A stretch of 52,690 bases of DNA from a virus: positions 1-52,690 of the IMG/VR virus record IMGVR_UViG_3300020020_000040; one strand, given 5' to 3'. The translations under genes were made by a program, and so were the position numbers. How positions within the stretch are numbered: the first letter of the stretch is position 1; every line of letters begins with the position of its first letter. Shown in pieces: positions 8,437 through 16,935 of the stretch. The notes below the pieces were generated by a model. That model did no database searches. It was not told the origin of the DNA and saw only the letters and a program-made list of their open reading frames with translations.

Positions 8437-8466
8437 AGGGCCGGGAGAAATCCTGGCCCTTTTTTA
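8437..8466 (+). terminator. Intrinsic terminator after the major capsid gene
   Basis: A 9-bp GC-rich stem AGGGCCGGG/CCTGGCCCT (8437-8445/8452-8460, one G-U pair) with loop AGAAAT is followed by six T. It would end or reduce transcription behind the capsid gene and so help set capsid protein excess over tail proteins. Confidence 0.9.
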
Positions 8467-8478
8467 TAGGAGATTAAG

Positions 8479-8892
8479 ATGCCTGTATTTAATGTGAATC
8501 TGAGCTATCCGAAACCTCGTGCTCTGCAAACCAAGTTTGGTCTGATCGCCCGTACCGATTCAGCTACCGCGAAACTGGTACTCCCGAAAGGTAGTATTCC
8601 CTGGAAGGTTGAATTCCTCCAGACCAGTGCCGCTGTTACTGATGTTGGTGGTGTTGATATTGGTTGGACTGGTGATGCGGATGCGTTGGTTGATGGCCAT
8701 GTGTTCGGTACTACGCTTACTGGTTCTGGTCCTGCTACGGGTGTTACCGCTGGTCTGTCGCTTGGGCAACCCCTTGCTGCTGACACGGTGATTACTGCTA
8801 CGTATGTGGTCGGGTCGTCTACCGCTGGTGGCGCTGCTATTTTTGCAATCCACTACTTCATGCCGGGTCCGGGTGAAGGGATCGATGCCTAA
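8479..8892 (+). CDS. Virion structural protein, family not recognised
   Basis: This 137-aa protein has GGAGAT upstream. It is Gly/Thr/Val-rich and beta-structured (DVGGVDIGWTGDADALVDGHVFG), almost without helices. The position after the capsid terminator and before tail genes fits a head decoration or head-tail protein. Its stop overlaps the next start by one base (TAATG). Confidence 0.7.
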   Translation: MPVFNVNLSYPKPRALQTKFGLIARTDSATAKLVLPKGSIPWKVEFLQTSAAVTDVGGVDIGWTGDADALVDGHVFGTTLTGSGPATGVTAGLSLGQPLAADTVITATYVVGSSTAGGAAIFAIHYFMPGPGEGIDA

Positions 8893-9209
8893 TGGAACCT
8901 ACCCTCGAATTGGGGGGTAGAGAACCTAGACCTATGGGCTGGCAACTTGACAAAAGGATTTCGATACAGCACCTATCCACGGTGATTGCAATGTTGCTAG
9001 CCGGCTTGGCTGCATTTAATTCAGTCTCCAAAGAAGTTGCTGTTAACGCTGTGCGGATTTCTTTAAGTGAAACACAATCCGTAGTGCTAAAGGCTGATAT
9101 TCAGTCTACCCTTAACGAAGTAAAAGCGGAGATACGAGACCTCCGAAATGAGGTCAAACTATTTCAACTTAGGACAGTCACACAAGCACAAGTTAACAAT
9201 AATAAATGA
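8892..9209 (+). CDS. Membrane-anchored coiled-coil protein
   Basis: This 105-aa protein has a cytoplasmic-looking basic start, one transmembrane segment at about residues 28-45 (LSTVIAMLLAGLAAFNSV) and a long amphipathic coiled coil to the C-terminus with heptad-like spacing (STLNEVKAEIRDLRNEVKLFQL). This N-in anchor plus periplasmic coil is the plan of inner-membrane spanins and of some holin-like proteins, but the gene is 7 kb from the endolysin. Function unproven. Confidence 0.65.
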   Translation: MEPTLELGGREPRPMGWQLDKRISIQHLSTVIAMLLAGLAAFNSVSKEVAVNAVRISLSETQSVVLKADIQSTLNEVKAEIRDLRNEVKLFQLRTVTQAQVNNNK

Positions 9210-9221
9210 GGAAGTAGGATG

Positions 9222-9277
9222 ACTCTTCAATAAGAGTTGTCCGAACCCTAGACCCAAGGCGTATCGGACTACGGTCC
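9222..9277 (+). other. Intergenic hairpins with competing folds
   Basis: The 108-nt gap before the next gene has ACTCTT/AAGAGT (9222-9227/9232-9237) and then two mutually exclusive helices. GTCCGA pairs with TCGGAC (9239-9244/9264-9269), or GGAC-TACG-GTCC forms a hairpin with a UNCG-type tetraloop (9266-9277). There is no U-tract, so this looks like an RNA processing or switching element rather than a terminator. The rest of the gap holds nothing else recognisable. Confidence 0.45.
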
Positions 9278-9317
9278 TAAGCATAGCCAAAATACTCAAT
9301 CAATGGGATAATACACG

Positions 9318-10274
9318 ATGATTACTCTTAGGCCATTCCAAGCGCACGGTGACACCTTTGTAACTACTGGTAGCAGCACTGCTGATGCTATTCTCGGTAC
9401 CCCAATGGGTACTAGCACTCTCAGAATTGTAAATAGTACCAGTGGCACTGCTAAAGTGGCCCTCGGAGACACGGCTGCCCTAGCAGTCAGTGGCCTCACT
9501 GATAAATATATTACTATCCCGGCAGGTACGACTGAGTACCTGATGGTAGATAATGATACTCGTTTTATTGCTTCTGATACTGCTGCTCTTCCTGTGGTTA
9601 TGGGAACTGGTGGTGGTATGGGTAGCGGTGGTGGCGGTGGTAGTGGTGGCGGTGGCGATGCCACGGCAGCCAACCAGACCACAGGGAATACCACCCTCTC
9701 GACGATCAGCGGCAAACTGCCCGCATCGCTCGGAGCAAAGACCAGCGCTGCATCTCTGTCTGTCACGTTTGCAAGTGACACTGAAGGATCAGGCACTGCG
9801 GCAAGTCCTGCCTACACGAAAGGTGTATTCAATCCTGTAGTCGTAACCTTCACATTAGATACGGCCATCTATGCGGCTGGAGAGGTCCTAGCGGCAACTC
9901 AGACTATTACTAATGCAGTGTCGGCTAATGGTGCGACGGCTGTTATTCTCTCATGCTCGCTTGTCGATCCTGACGATCAGAAGCCTAGCATTCGGTTGAT
10001 CTTCTTCCGCACTAACGTAGCGCTCGGTACTGAGAACTCGGCACCGAACATTAGTGATGCAGATGCTTTGAACTTCATTGGCTCGATTGATGTGCTTACT
10101 ACCGACTGGGCTGATCTGGGTGGTGTTAGTGTTGCATCACTGTCGCTTCCCCGACCGCTGGTCGTCAAGGCCGGTGCAGGAACACGTGATTTGTATGTTG
10201 CTATCCTGAACGTTACCGGTACGCCGACGTTTGCTGGTGGCTCACTTCAAGCTGAGATCGGATTCGCAGAATGA
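9318..10274 (+). CDS. Virion structural protein with Gly-rich hinge
   Basis: This 318-aa protein has two beta-rich halves joined by a Gly/Ser linker at about residues 94-113. The N-terminal part (LRIVNSTSGTAKVALGD) resembles small tail/neck attachment domains. The C-terminal part is Ala/Val/Thr-rich. It opens the tail-fibre block and overlaps the following carbohydrate-binding-like gene by 4 nt, so the two products may act together at the tail tip or head surface. The specific family was not recognised. Confidence 0.65.
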   Translation: MITLRPFQAHGDTFVTTGSSTADAILGTPMGTSTLRIVNSTSGTAKVALGDTAALAVSGLTDKYITIPAGTTEYLMVDNDTRFIASDTAALPVVMGTGGGMGSGGGGGSGGGGDATAANQTTGNTTLSTISGKLPASLGAKTSAASLSVTFASDTEGSGTAASPAYTKGVFNPVVVTFTLDTAIYAAGEVLAATQTITNAVSANGATAVILSCSLVDPDDQKPSIRLIFFRTNVALGTENSAPNISDADALNFIGSIDVLTTDWADLGGVSVASLSLPRPLVVKAGAGTRDLYVAILNVTGTPTFAGGSLQAEIGFAE

Positions 10275-10687
10275 ACGCGGCAACCCTCGCGAGGTGGTTC
10301 GCGCCGCGTCAACTGGGTGATGATGTTCTCACGAACGGAGACTTCGAAAGCGGGTCTACGGGTTGGACTGTGTCCGGCAACGACGGTACGCACGTAGCCA
10401 CATTCAGTGGTGGCACTCTGCGGTTTCAGTCGGATACGACTAGTCCCCAGCTTCAGGTGTTTCAAAATTCGGTCGTCTCCGGCCAGCGTTATGAGGTGAT
10501 CGTCGAAGTGTCGTCTTGGACTAGTGGAACAGCAAAGATCGAGTATACAAACGGAACTCTGCTGCTCAACAGGGCCGGCATATTTCGAATGTTCCTAGTC
10601 GCCACAAACACGTCGTTCTCAATCACCCGCTCTACTACAAACGTCGATCTAACAATCAGTAGAGTTTCCTGTAGGCCGATACGATAA
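10271..10687 (+). CDS. Carbohydrate-binding-module-like virion protein
   Basis: This 138-aa protein matches the jelly-roll CBM4/9-type pattern: an early LTNGDFESGSTGWTVSG, a middle VVSGQRYEVIVEVSSW, and a late SITRSTTNVDLTISRVS strand. Such domains bind polysaccharide on capsids or tail fibres. The gene overlaps both neighbours (ATGA upstream, one base downstream into the beta-helix gene), suggesting a receptor-binding or capsule-binding accessory of the tailspike. Fold inferred from sequence pattern only. Confidence 0.65.
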   Translation: MNAATLARWFAPRQLGDDVLTNGDFESGSTGWTVSGNDGTHVATFSGGTLRFQSDTTSPQLQVFQNSVVSGQRYEVIVEVSSWTSGTAKIEYTNGTLLLNRAGIFRMFLVATNTSFSITRSTTNVDLTISRVSCRPIR

Positions 10688-12147
10688 TGTTTACAATCCT
10701 GAAACGCAACCCGGCATTTAGCCCTCTGAGTTATGGTGCTGTTGGTGATGGTGTTACTAACGATCATACTGCAGTTAATGCTGCCATGCTAGCTGCTAGA
10801 GCGGCTGGTGGATACGTCATCATCCCATCCGGGTACACTTTCGGGATTGGGAGCTATCTATCCTTTCTGAACGGTGATAAAGGCATCATTGGTAAAGGCG
10901 GCACTATCAAGACGCTTGCCGCATCATCTGGTGTTCTGCTCTCCGGCAAGGCCCAAGGCCGAGCAGAGAATGTTGATGGCATGCTGGTTGAGGGGCTGAA
11001 CATCGACGCTAGTGGTGGACTGCTACAGGCGATCTACCTGTCTGGTTCGACCAATTGCCGGATCATCGGCAACCACATCACCAATCTGGACGAAGGTACT
11101 GGAATCCTGATTCGCTGCTTCAGTGTCGCCGACGGAGCGCCGACGGATAACCTCGTCGAGCACAATATCATTGAGGGCGATACTGGAGAAGATCCTCTGC
11201 ACAATGGTATCAATGTGAGTGGGTACCTGGACTACACGCCCTACGCTAGCGCGACTCTGATGTGGAAAGGTCTGTTCAGTATTGATACTGCGGCTGGTCT
11301 TCCGGCTCTGAGGAACACGATCCGGTATAACAGAATCACAGGTGGCTACTACGGCATCTCGATGGACTTTGCACAAGATAGCGAGATCGCCTACAACGTC
11401 ATCGCATCGAACATGCGAAACATCTCAGTGCAAAACCGCTCCGACAACAACCGTGTCCATCACAACAATCTTTCCGAGTCTATCAGTAGCGGTATTCATT
11501 TGGCATTCGGTTCGAGTGATAACGATATTATTGGTAATCGGATCGTCACAACTCGTGGCGTTGGTGAAGGTCTGCTACAGGCGTATGTCGGTTGCAATGA
11601 CAACGAGTTTGTAGGCAATTACACTAACTGCCCAGGTCCGTCAACTGGTAACAAGTACCACGCCTATATAGCAGTACAGTCTAACGGAAATCGGATGGAT
11701 CGCAATGTCCATTCCGGTCTTTGCCTAAAAGCCTACGTTGCTGTTGAAAGTGCATGGGATGGTGACGTCACCAATGACGCCCACCGGAACGACGGATTGG
11801 GTACGACTAATGACGGGTATACTGGTGGAGACATTACCGACAACGTTCTTGAATGTGTGACGATCTCCGGCTCAAGTGCTGTGCCTGCAATCTTCCTAAG
11901 CCAGATCAATCAAGATGGGACATGGGGTCAAACTGGAACGGTCCTGAACCGTAACCGGATTGTTGGCAACACCTATAGCAAACAACTCGAATTGTATGAG
12001 GCAACTAGCAGCGAACTGGTGTCGCTGGTAGCCACAAGCAATGTCTTTGACGCATCGGCAGATAGTTCCAAATTCACTCTGCCTCGTGATCGTGCAGGTC
12101 ATTTCTCAACTGATACCGGCAACAACTGGCCGGGTGGTGTGACATAA
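10687..12147 (+). CDS. Pectate-lyase-like tailspike, putative depolymerase
   Basis: This 486-aa protein begins with a short virion-attachment part, then the hallmark of the pectate lyase 3 superfamily (SYGAVGDGVTNDHTAVNAAM at residues ~16-35). Many short repeats of a right-handed parallel beta-helix follow (NTIRYNRITGGYYGISMDF, NNLSESISSGIHL, NDIIGNRIVTT). These proteins bind and often cleave capsular or O-antigen polysaccharide during adsorption. Catalytic residues cannot be fixed by eye. It lacks a typical long N-terminal head-binding domain, so it probably docks through an adjacent gene product. Confidence 0.85.
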   Translation: MFTILKRNPAFSPLSYGAVGDGVTNDHTAVNAAMLAARAAGGYVIIPSGYTFGIGSYLSFLNGDKGIIGKGGTIKTLAASSGVLLSGKAQGRAENVDGMLVEGLNIDASGGLLQAIYLSGSTNCRIIGNHITNLDEGTGILIRCFSVADGAPTDNLVEHNIIEGDTGEDPLHNGINVSGYLDYTPYASATLMWKGLFSIDTAAGLPALRNTIRYNRITGGYYGISMDFAQDSEIAYNVIASNMRNISVQNRSDNNRVHHNNLSESISSGIHLAFGSSDNDIIGNRIVTTRGVGEGLLQAYVGCNDNEFVGNYTNCPGPSTGNKYHAYIAVQSNGNRMDRNVHSGLCLKAYVAVESAWDGDVTNDAHRNDGLGTTNDGYTGGDITDNVLECVTISGSSAVPAIFLSQINQDGTWGQTGTVLNRNRIVGNTYSKQLELYEATSSELVSLVATSNVFDASADSSKFTLPRDRAGHFSTDTGNNWPGGVT

Positions 12148-12164
12148 CATAAAGGAATTCTCTA

Positions 12165-12653
12165 ATGGCTTTTACTACTAAAGACGCGAATACAGTCGAT
12201 AGAGTCTTCAAGACTACCGAAGCTTCTAGCGTACACACACCGCACGTTAATATCGATACGCTGCCGGCTCTTGTAGCTGGCACAGCTAACATCGGTGACG
12301 TTGATGTTCTGACCCTGCCATCTATTCCGGCAGGTCTTAACAACATCGGATACACTGGCGGTACTGATTATGAATCAGTTGCTGCTAGTCAGACTACCCA
12401 ATCGATGGGCTCTGCTGGTGCTCTGGGAGATTTCCTCTCCCATGTCACCATCACGCCTACGTCACTGTCCCCAGGGGCTGTGTCGATCAAGGATGGCAGC
12501 AACACCGCCATCGTTGTGTTTCCTGGTGGTACTGATTCTGTCCTAACCCTCCATCCCTTCACCGCTGTTATCGGTGCTAAGAGTGTTGTTGGTGCATGGC
12601 AGATTACTACCGGAGCTAACGTCACTGCTATCGGAGTTGGAGAGTTTACATAA
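12165..12653 (+). CDS. Small beta-structured virion protein
   Basis: This 162-aa protein has AAAGGA upstream of its start. It is rich in Thr, Ala, Gly and Val, and the C-terminal half (ALGDFLSHVTITPTSLSPGAVSIKDGSN...) resembles the beta-sandwich part of tail accessory proteins. It lies in the fibre block and overlaps the next start by one base. No specific family was recognised. Confidence 0.65.
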   Translation: MAFTTKDANTVDRVFKTTEASSVHTPHVNIDTLPALVAGTANIGDVDVLTLPSIPAGLNNIGYTGGTDYESVAASQTTQSMGSAGALGDFLSHVTITPTSLSPGAVSIKDGSNTAIVVFPGGTDSVLTLHPFTAVIGAKSVVGAWQITTGANVTAIGVGEFT

Positions 12654-13348
12654 TGAACCGGGTGCTACTTCTTACTAGTTCCATTGCCGGCCTATTCGGC
12701 AGTGCAGAGGATACTCCTGTACAGGTTGCCTACATCACTGGCGGAGCAACTAGTCAGACTGGCACCTCTACTACTCTCACAGCTACTGGTCCTGATGTTC
12801 CTGCTGGTGGTGTTCAGATCTTTGATATCGCCATCAACTCAGACTCAGTTACTGCATCTCTTGATGGTGGTGGCTGGTCAGAACTTACGCAAAGTGATAG
12901 CTCAGGAGAGCCTAACAGACTTCGACGGTATGTCCGTGCTGGTCCTGTCAGTTCCGGTACGGTTACTGTAACCCTATCATCTGGTGTTGCTGCTCTTGGT
13001 TTCTGTTATGGTATGACTGGACCTGCCTTGAACTCTGCTGATTCTATTAGTGGTTATGTTGATAACCCCACTGCACCTAGTGTGGCGTCTGTTGCCCTAG
13101 CTGCCCAGGCGGTTGCCATTGGACCTAGTACGTACCCACGTTACGCCAATACACAGCCCTCCGGTGCCACGATTGCTAGTAACGTATGGAAGTACACTGG
13201 TACTGGTGGAATTGGATTATGTGTTGTGTATGAGAACTCTGGTGCAGGTAGCGTATCTATCGGTAGCTGGGTGATGTGGGATCCAGATGCTGATCTCGCA
13301 GGACAAGAATTGTACCGACAGATTGCTACTGTATTTGAACCAGCGTAA
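12653..13348 (+). CDS. Tail-fibre-block structural protein
   Basis: This 231-aa protein has a short hydrophobic start (MNRVLLLTSSIAGLFGSAED) followed by repeated Ser/Gly/Thr-rich beta segments (GPVSSGTVTVTLSSG, SVASVALAAQAVAIGPS). The N-terminus could be mistaken for a signal peptide, but the neighbours are virion genes. The central region (GPDVPAGGVQIFDIAINSDS) looks like an Ig- or fibre-type beta-sandwich. Function not assigned. Confidence 0.65.
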   Translation: MNRVLLLTSSIAGLFGSAEDTPVQVAYITGGATSQTGTSTTLTATGPDVPAGGVQIFDIAINSDSVTASLDGGGWSELTQSDSSGEPNRLRRYVRAGPVSSGTVTVTLSSGVAALGFCYGMTGPALNSADSISGYVDNPTAPSVASVALAAQAVAIGPSTYPRYANTQPSGATIASNVWKYTGTGGIGLCVVYENSGAGSVSIGSWVMWDPDADLAGQELYRQIATVFEPA

Positions 13349-13356
13349 GGATTATC

Positions 13357-13731
13357 ATGGCTAAAAAACCACTACCAACTACGGTCCCGGCTGCACAAGA
13401 AGAATTGATCACATCTAAAGAACGCATCCTTGAACTAAGGACCCAGTATCGAGATCGCCATCAACGTGTTCTTGATAAACAGACCAATCTTCGGGTTGTT
13501 CTTAACACACAATTCCAGAACCTTCTTAAAGCAACTAATGATCCTGAGATTGTCAATGCCGCTATCGGTGTTATCAATGCTGCATTCCTTGAGTGTACTA
13601 CGGAGATGCAAGCTCAAGAAGATTCCGAACCAGATAAACCTATTGATCTGTTTCCTGATAGGGATCTTCCCGAGCTTCCTGGAAGGCGTGTTCCAATTGA
13701 AGACCTAACCAATAGAGGAAACAATGGCTGA
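13357..13731 (+). CDS. Helical hypothetical protein
   Basis: This 124-aa protein is largely helical (EELITSKERILELRTQYRDR, QFQNLLKATNDPEIVNAAIG) with an acidic, Pro-rich tail. It overlaps the following large tail protein by 8 nt, so it may be a chaperone or connector for that protein, as small helical genes next to fibre genes often are. The role is inferred. Confidence 0.65.
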   Translation: MAKKPLPTTVPAAQEELITSKERILELRTQYRDRHQRVLDKQTNLRVVLNTQFQNLLKATNDPEIVNAAIGVINAAFLECTTEMQAQEDSEPDKPIDLFPDRDLPELPGRRVPIEDLTNRGNNG

Positions 13732-15832
13732 AAATTTTGCCAACAATGCCAGATCGGTCCTTACTGGAAAGATTGTCCCTGGTCAAACCACGCTGACAGT
13801 ACGTAATGCGACTGCATTCCCAGTACCCAACTTCCGTATCGCTGTCGATAATGAATACATGTTGGTCACTGCAGTATCCGGTAAGACGCTCACAGTTGAA
13901 CGAGCGATCGAAGGTAGCCAGCAGGCAATGCATGCTGCTGGTGCAGATGTGGTGCATGTCATCACGGCGGGTGGTCTTAACCAGTATATTAACGACGCCA
14001 TTGCTGCTGGTGGTGCTGGTTCTGGTTCTAGTCTAACATCCCTTCAGGCAGAGATTGATGCTGCTGAAGTTAACATCGCGACTAACACTACCAACATTAC
14101 CGAACTGTATGCTCGGACAACTGTTGACGAAACGCGAATCAATGATCTTGAGACTGACATTCTTCGACTAGATATCGTTGATGACAATTTCAGAAACCAC
14201 ATCCCGATTGTTAACGACCAGAGCGTTTCTCTGCGTGGTAGTAACGCTACCAGTAAAGTCATTGAAGTACAGCCTGATAAGATTGGGTTCTTTGCTAAAG
14301 CCCCAATTACCATGCAGGAGATTGCAGCAGCAGGTACTGATGCAGCTACTACCATGGCGCTGGCTAACAACATCCGCACTCTTCTTCTTGGGTATGGACT
14401 AGTGAAAGTGGTTGGTGCTCCTAACCCTACACCGTCCCCACCCCCGAGTGCACCTCCGCCTGCGAGCGGTGGTTCGTGCTCAATCTCCATCACCAACGTT
14501 TCGTCTTCTGTACCTAGTAACCAAACCCTGACGTATACTGTCAGCGGTGGTAACAGTACGTCGTATCAAACCTGGTTGCTGTACTCAAGTGCCACCCCAG
14601 GCCCTACCGGTACGGGATCTGTCTCACCGCAGTTCGATGCTGTTGGTGGTGCCAGTGATGGCCCGTCCACTCTTCATTATAGTAAGAACATCTCCAATAT
14701 CCCGCCCGGTAACTATCTGTTGTGGGCTAAGGATAATAACGGTGCTGCTTGCCAAGACAGTTGGGTTGCTGTTCCTATTACCATTACTGCTGCTGCTGAT
14801 CCGCCTGCGCCTACTCCTGCTGGTACTGTGCCTGCTGCTATTCTGGCCATGGCACCTGCTCCTGCAGTCGGTAAGTACACTAACGGATCGTCCCAGAATC
14901 CTACCTGGATTCCTAACGGTGCTGGTGACTTCCCGCATCTGATCTTTAACGGGATGTACGATAGCGAGAACCAATCTGCGTTCGTCAGTCCCAGTATGTG
15001 GAACCTGTCGTTTGCTGGTTCGGACATTAACTCGTCCATCAGCGGAAACCAATACCGTAGTAGAACTGGACTTAGTGTTCAGACAGCTGAAGGTGGGATC
15101 TCTTTCCATCATCAAGCTCGACTGCCTACTGAATCTGCTATCCAAGCCTACCGTGTCAATCCTCCTAGTAGTGTGGTGTTGTATCCCAATACCTATGCCG
15201 GTCTCCGCCTTGGTGGTACTAGCACGTGGCCGTCGCAACAACCTGGTGTTCGTCAGTCTGGTCCTGCAATTCAATTCAAGAACATTCTAAGTCATTGGAT
15301 TGGAGCTAAGGCTTGGAACTTGACTTCCCTTGGTGGTGGGTCTCTTGGTACTGGGTGGATCGCACATGACATGCGAGTGTCTAGTGAAGGCAGAGCAACT
15401 ACTAGCTATAACGACGCACTGACTATTCTGCTTGGTGAAGTTCTAGTTACTAGGAAGCACTTGCCGATTGATCGTTACCTTGGTCCTAGTGATACCAGTG
15501 GTCATTATCGTGGTGAGTTTGAGATCTGGGGTTGCACGTTCCGACTGTACATTCAACAGGGTGCTACTAATACCTGCTTGATTCAGATGCGGACTGTTGG
15601 TGATTTGCCTAATCACTTCCCGATGCATGAGATCTGGAGGTTCCTGACCGAGACTACTTATGCGGAAGTTGGTCACACTACCGGGTATCGTATGCCTGGA
15701 CAGGGTATCAATGATCCAATGATTAATCCGAACAGTTGGTATCATCAGTGCGGTACTGGTATTGAGATGGAACATGATACGTACAACCTTAGCGTTGACA
15801 CGTACTATGACCGGATCAACCAAGATCTGTAA
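13724..15832 (+). CDS. Tail fibre / receptor-binding protein
   Basis: This 702-aa modular protein has an N-terminal domain (1-95) like those of many tail proteins (TTLTVRNATAFPVPNFRIAVDN, TVERAIEGSQQAMHAAGADV), a trimeric-type coiled coil at about 105-150, a Pro-rich linker near 228-245 (PTPSPPPSAPPPASGG), an Ig/PKD-like domain to about 345, and a C-terminal 330-residue domain with many Trp and Gly (WGCTFRLYIQQG). The C-terminal domain is the likely receptor-binding or glycan-degrading part. No catalytic motif was recognised. Confidence 0.75.
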   Translation: MAENFANNARSVLTGKIVPGQTTLTVRNATAFPVPNFRIAVDNEYMLVTAVSGKTLTVERAIEGSQQAMHAAGADVVHVITAGGLNQYINDAIAAGGAGSGSSLTSLQAEIDAAEVNIATNTTNITELYARTTVDETRINDLETDILRLDIVDDNFRNHIPIVNDQSVSLRGSNATSKVIEVQPDKIGFFAKAPITMQEIAAAGTDAATTMALANNIRTLLLGYGLVKVVGAPNPTPSPPPSAPPPASGGSCSISITNVSSSVPSNQTLTYTVSGGNSTSYQTWLLYSSATPGPTGTGSVSPQFDAVGGASDGPSTLHYSKNISNIPPGNYLLWAKDNNGAACQDSWVAVPITITAAADPPAPTPAGTVPAAILAMAPAPAVGKYTNGSSQNPTWIPNGAGDFPHLIFNGMYDSENQSAFVSPSMWNLSFAGSDINSSISGNQYRSRTGLSVQTAEGGISFHHQARLPTESAIQAYRVNPPSSVVLYPNTYAGLRLGGTSTWPSQQPGVRQSGPAIQFKNILSHWIGAKAWNLTSLGGGSLGTGWIAHDMRVSSEGRATTSYNDALTILLGEVLVTRKHLPIDRYLGPSDTSGHYRGEFEIWGCTFRLYIQQGATNTCLIQMRTVGDLPNHFPMHEIWRFLTETTYAEVGHTTGYRMPGQGINDPMINPNSWYHQCGTGIEMEHDTYNLSVDTYYDRINQDL

Positions 15833-15843
15833 TTGAAGCTGGG

Positions 15844-15874
15844 GGCTGCAGCAATGCAGCCTCCTCTATGGAGG
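15844..15874 (+). promoter_or_regulatory. Hairpins that can hide the next ribosome-binding site
   Basis: GGCTGCA-GCAA-TGCAGCC (15844-15861) is a 7-bp stem with a GNRA loop. CCTCC/GGAGG (15860-15864/15870-15874) pairs the Shine-Dalgarno sequence of the next gene. The two helices share bases 15860-15861, so they compete. This could act as a translational control element for the start at 15879. There is no U-tract. Confidence 0.5.
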
Positions 15875-15878
15875 TAGT

Positions 15879-16085
15879 ATGGCTTGGACTGGACAACTAG
15901 GTGTTCCTTATGTGAGTGTCCTCGGTGATCTGGTACTTGGTTATATTCTAGGTGTAGATGAGGATCCTGATAGTCCTACTCTGTACCCTGCGTCCTGTGG
16001 TCCTGGTTCTAGCGGTGGTGCCATCACAGGTTCCAACGTTACGTACAAGCACCGAGAAGGAAATCAGAAATGGCCGACGAGGTAA
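15879..16085 (+). CDS. Small hypothetical protein before the endolysin
   Basis: This 68-aa protein starts 5 nt after GGAGG. The first half is hydrophobic (WTGQLGVPYVSVLGDLVLGYILG), and the rest is Gly/Ser-rich with a basic end. It overlaps the endolysin start by 16 nt. It could be a virion protein or a lysis-module membrane peptide. Its Shine-Dalgarno lies in a hairpin, which suggests controlled translation. Confidence 0.6.
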   Translation: MAWTGQLGVPYVSVLGDLVLGYILGVDEDPDSPTLYPASCGPGSSGGAITGSNVTYKHREGNQKWPTR

Positions 16086-16531
16086 AGAACAATAACGTCC
16101 GTGCCTTCTTGCAGATGATTCGTTACTGCGAGGGCACTGATGGAGTATATGGATACGCCACTCTGTTTGGTGGTCGTGTCTTTGAATCGTTTGCAGATCA
16201 TCCGCGTAAGCTGGTGGACTTCAAACTAGGTGGCAAGCCGTACAAATCTAGTGCGGCTGGTGCCTATCAATTTCTACAGAAGACTTGGGATGCCCTAGTC
16301 AAACAACATGGCTTCAAGGACTTCGGTCCAGAGAACCAGGATCGCGCTGCTGTCGAATTGATTCGTGGCAGGCGTGCTCTGCAAGATGTGATCAATGGTG
16401 ACCTTAAGGCTGCTGTTGACAAGTGCAATAAAGAATGGGCATCACTGCCGGGCAGTCCTTATGGACAACCGGTTAAATCATTTGAACAGTGTAAAGCTGT
16501 CTACCTTAAGAATGGTGGAGTATTGAAATGA
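16070..16531 (+). CDS. Endolysin, lambda R-type (GH104) lytic transglycosylase
   Basis: This 153-aa protein aligns along its length with lambda endolysin R: FLQMIRYCEGTDGVYGYATLF matches the catalytic-Glu segment (Glu at about residue 20), followed by SFADHPRKLV, SSAAGAYQFLQKTWDAL, FGPENQDRAAVELI and EWASLPGSPYGQP. It cleaves glycan strands of peptidoglycan. No signal peptide is seen, so export needs a holin; the next gene, overlapping by 4 nt, supplies one. Confidence 0.92.
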   Translation: MADEVKNNNVRAFLQMIRYCEGTDGVYGYATLFGGRVFESFADHPRKLVDFKLGGKPYKSSAAGAYQFLQKTWDALVKQHGFKDFGPENQDRAAVELIRGRRALQDVINGDLKAAVDKCNKEWASLPGSPYGQPVKSFEQCKAVYLKNGGVLK

Positions 16532-16935
16532 CACCCGCTATCGCAGCCATCCTCAGCGTTCTTCCTAACATCCTTGACCGTGTTCTGCCTAATCAGTCAG
16601 AGCGTCAGCGGGCACAAGAGGAGCTAGCGAAGATTGCCGTCAATGGAGAAATCCAGCAGATGGTCTCGCAGATGGAAGTCAACAAAGTAGAAGCTGCCAG
16701 TGAGAGTATGTTCGTTGCTGGTTGGCGGCCGTTTGTTGGATGGATGTGTGGTATTGGTTTTGCTTATGCAACTATCGGACATGTGATGTTGAGTTGGTTG
16801 TCTGGTGCTATGGGTTGGGGAATGCCCCCGTCCATTGATGCCGATGTGCTGACTACTACACTGTGGGGTATGCTTGGTCTTGGCAGTCTTCGTACTGTTG
16901 AGAAGATTAAGGGCGCTACTCAAGGGAGTAAGTAA
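16528..16935 (+). CDS. Holin of the 3TM type
   Basis: This 135-aa protein has an N-terminal helix (1-20), a charged helix (25-60) and then hydrophobic segments around WRPFVGWMCGIGFAYATIGHVML (~72-95) and LTTTLWGMLGLGSL (~112-125), with a basic tail. The GWRPFVGW signature is that of the GTA/3TM holin family. It overlaps the endolysin by 4 nt (ATGA) and would release it across the inner membrane. No convincing spanin pair follows. Confidence 0.82.
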   Translation: MTPAIAAILSVLPNILDRVLPNQSERQRAQEELAKIAVNGEIQQMVSQMEVNKVEAASESMFVAGWRPFVGWMCGIGFAYATIGHVMLSWLSGAMGWGMPPSIDADVLTTTLWGMLGLGSLRTVEKIKGATQGSK

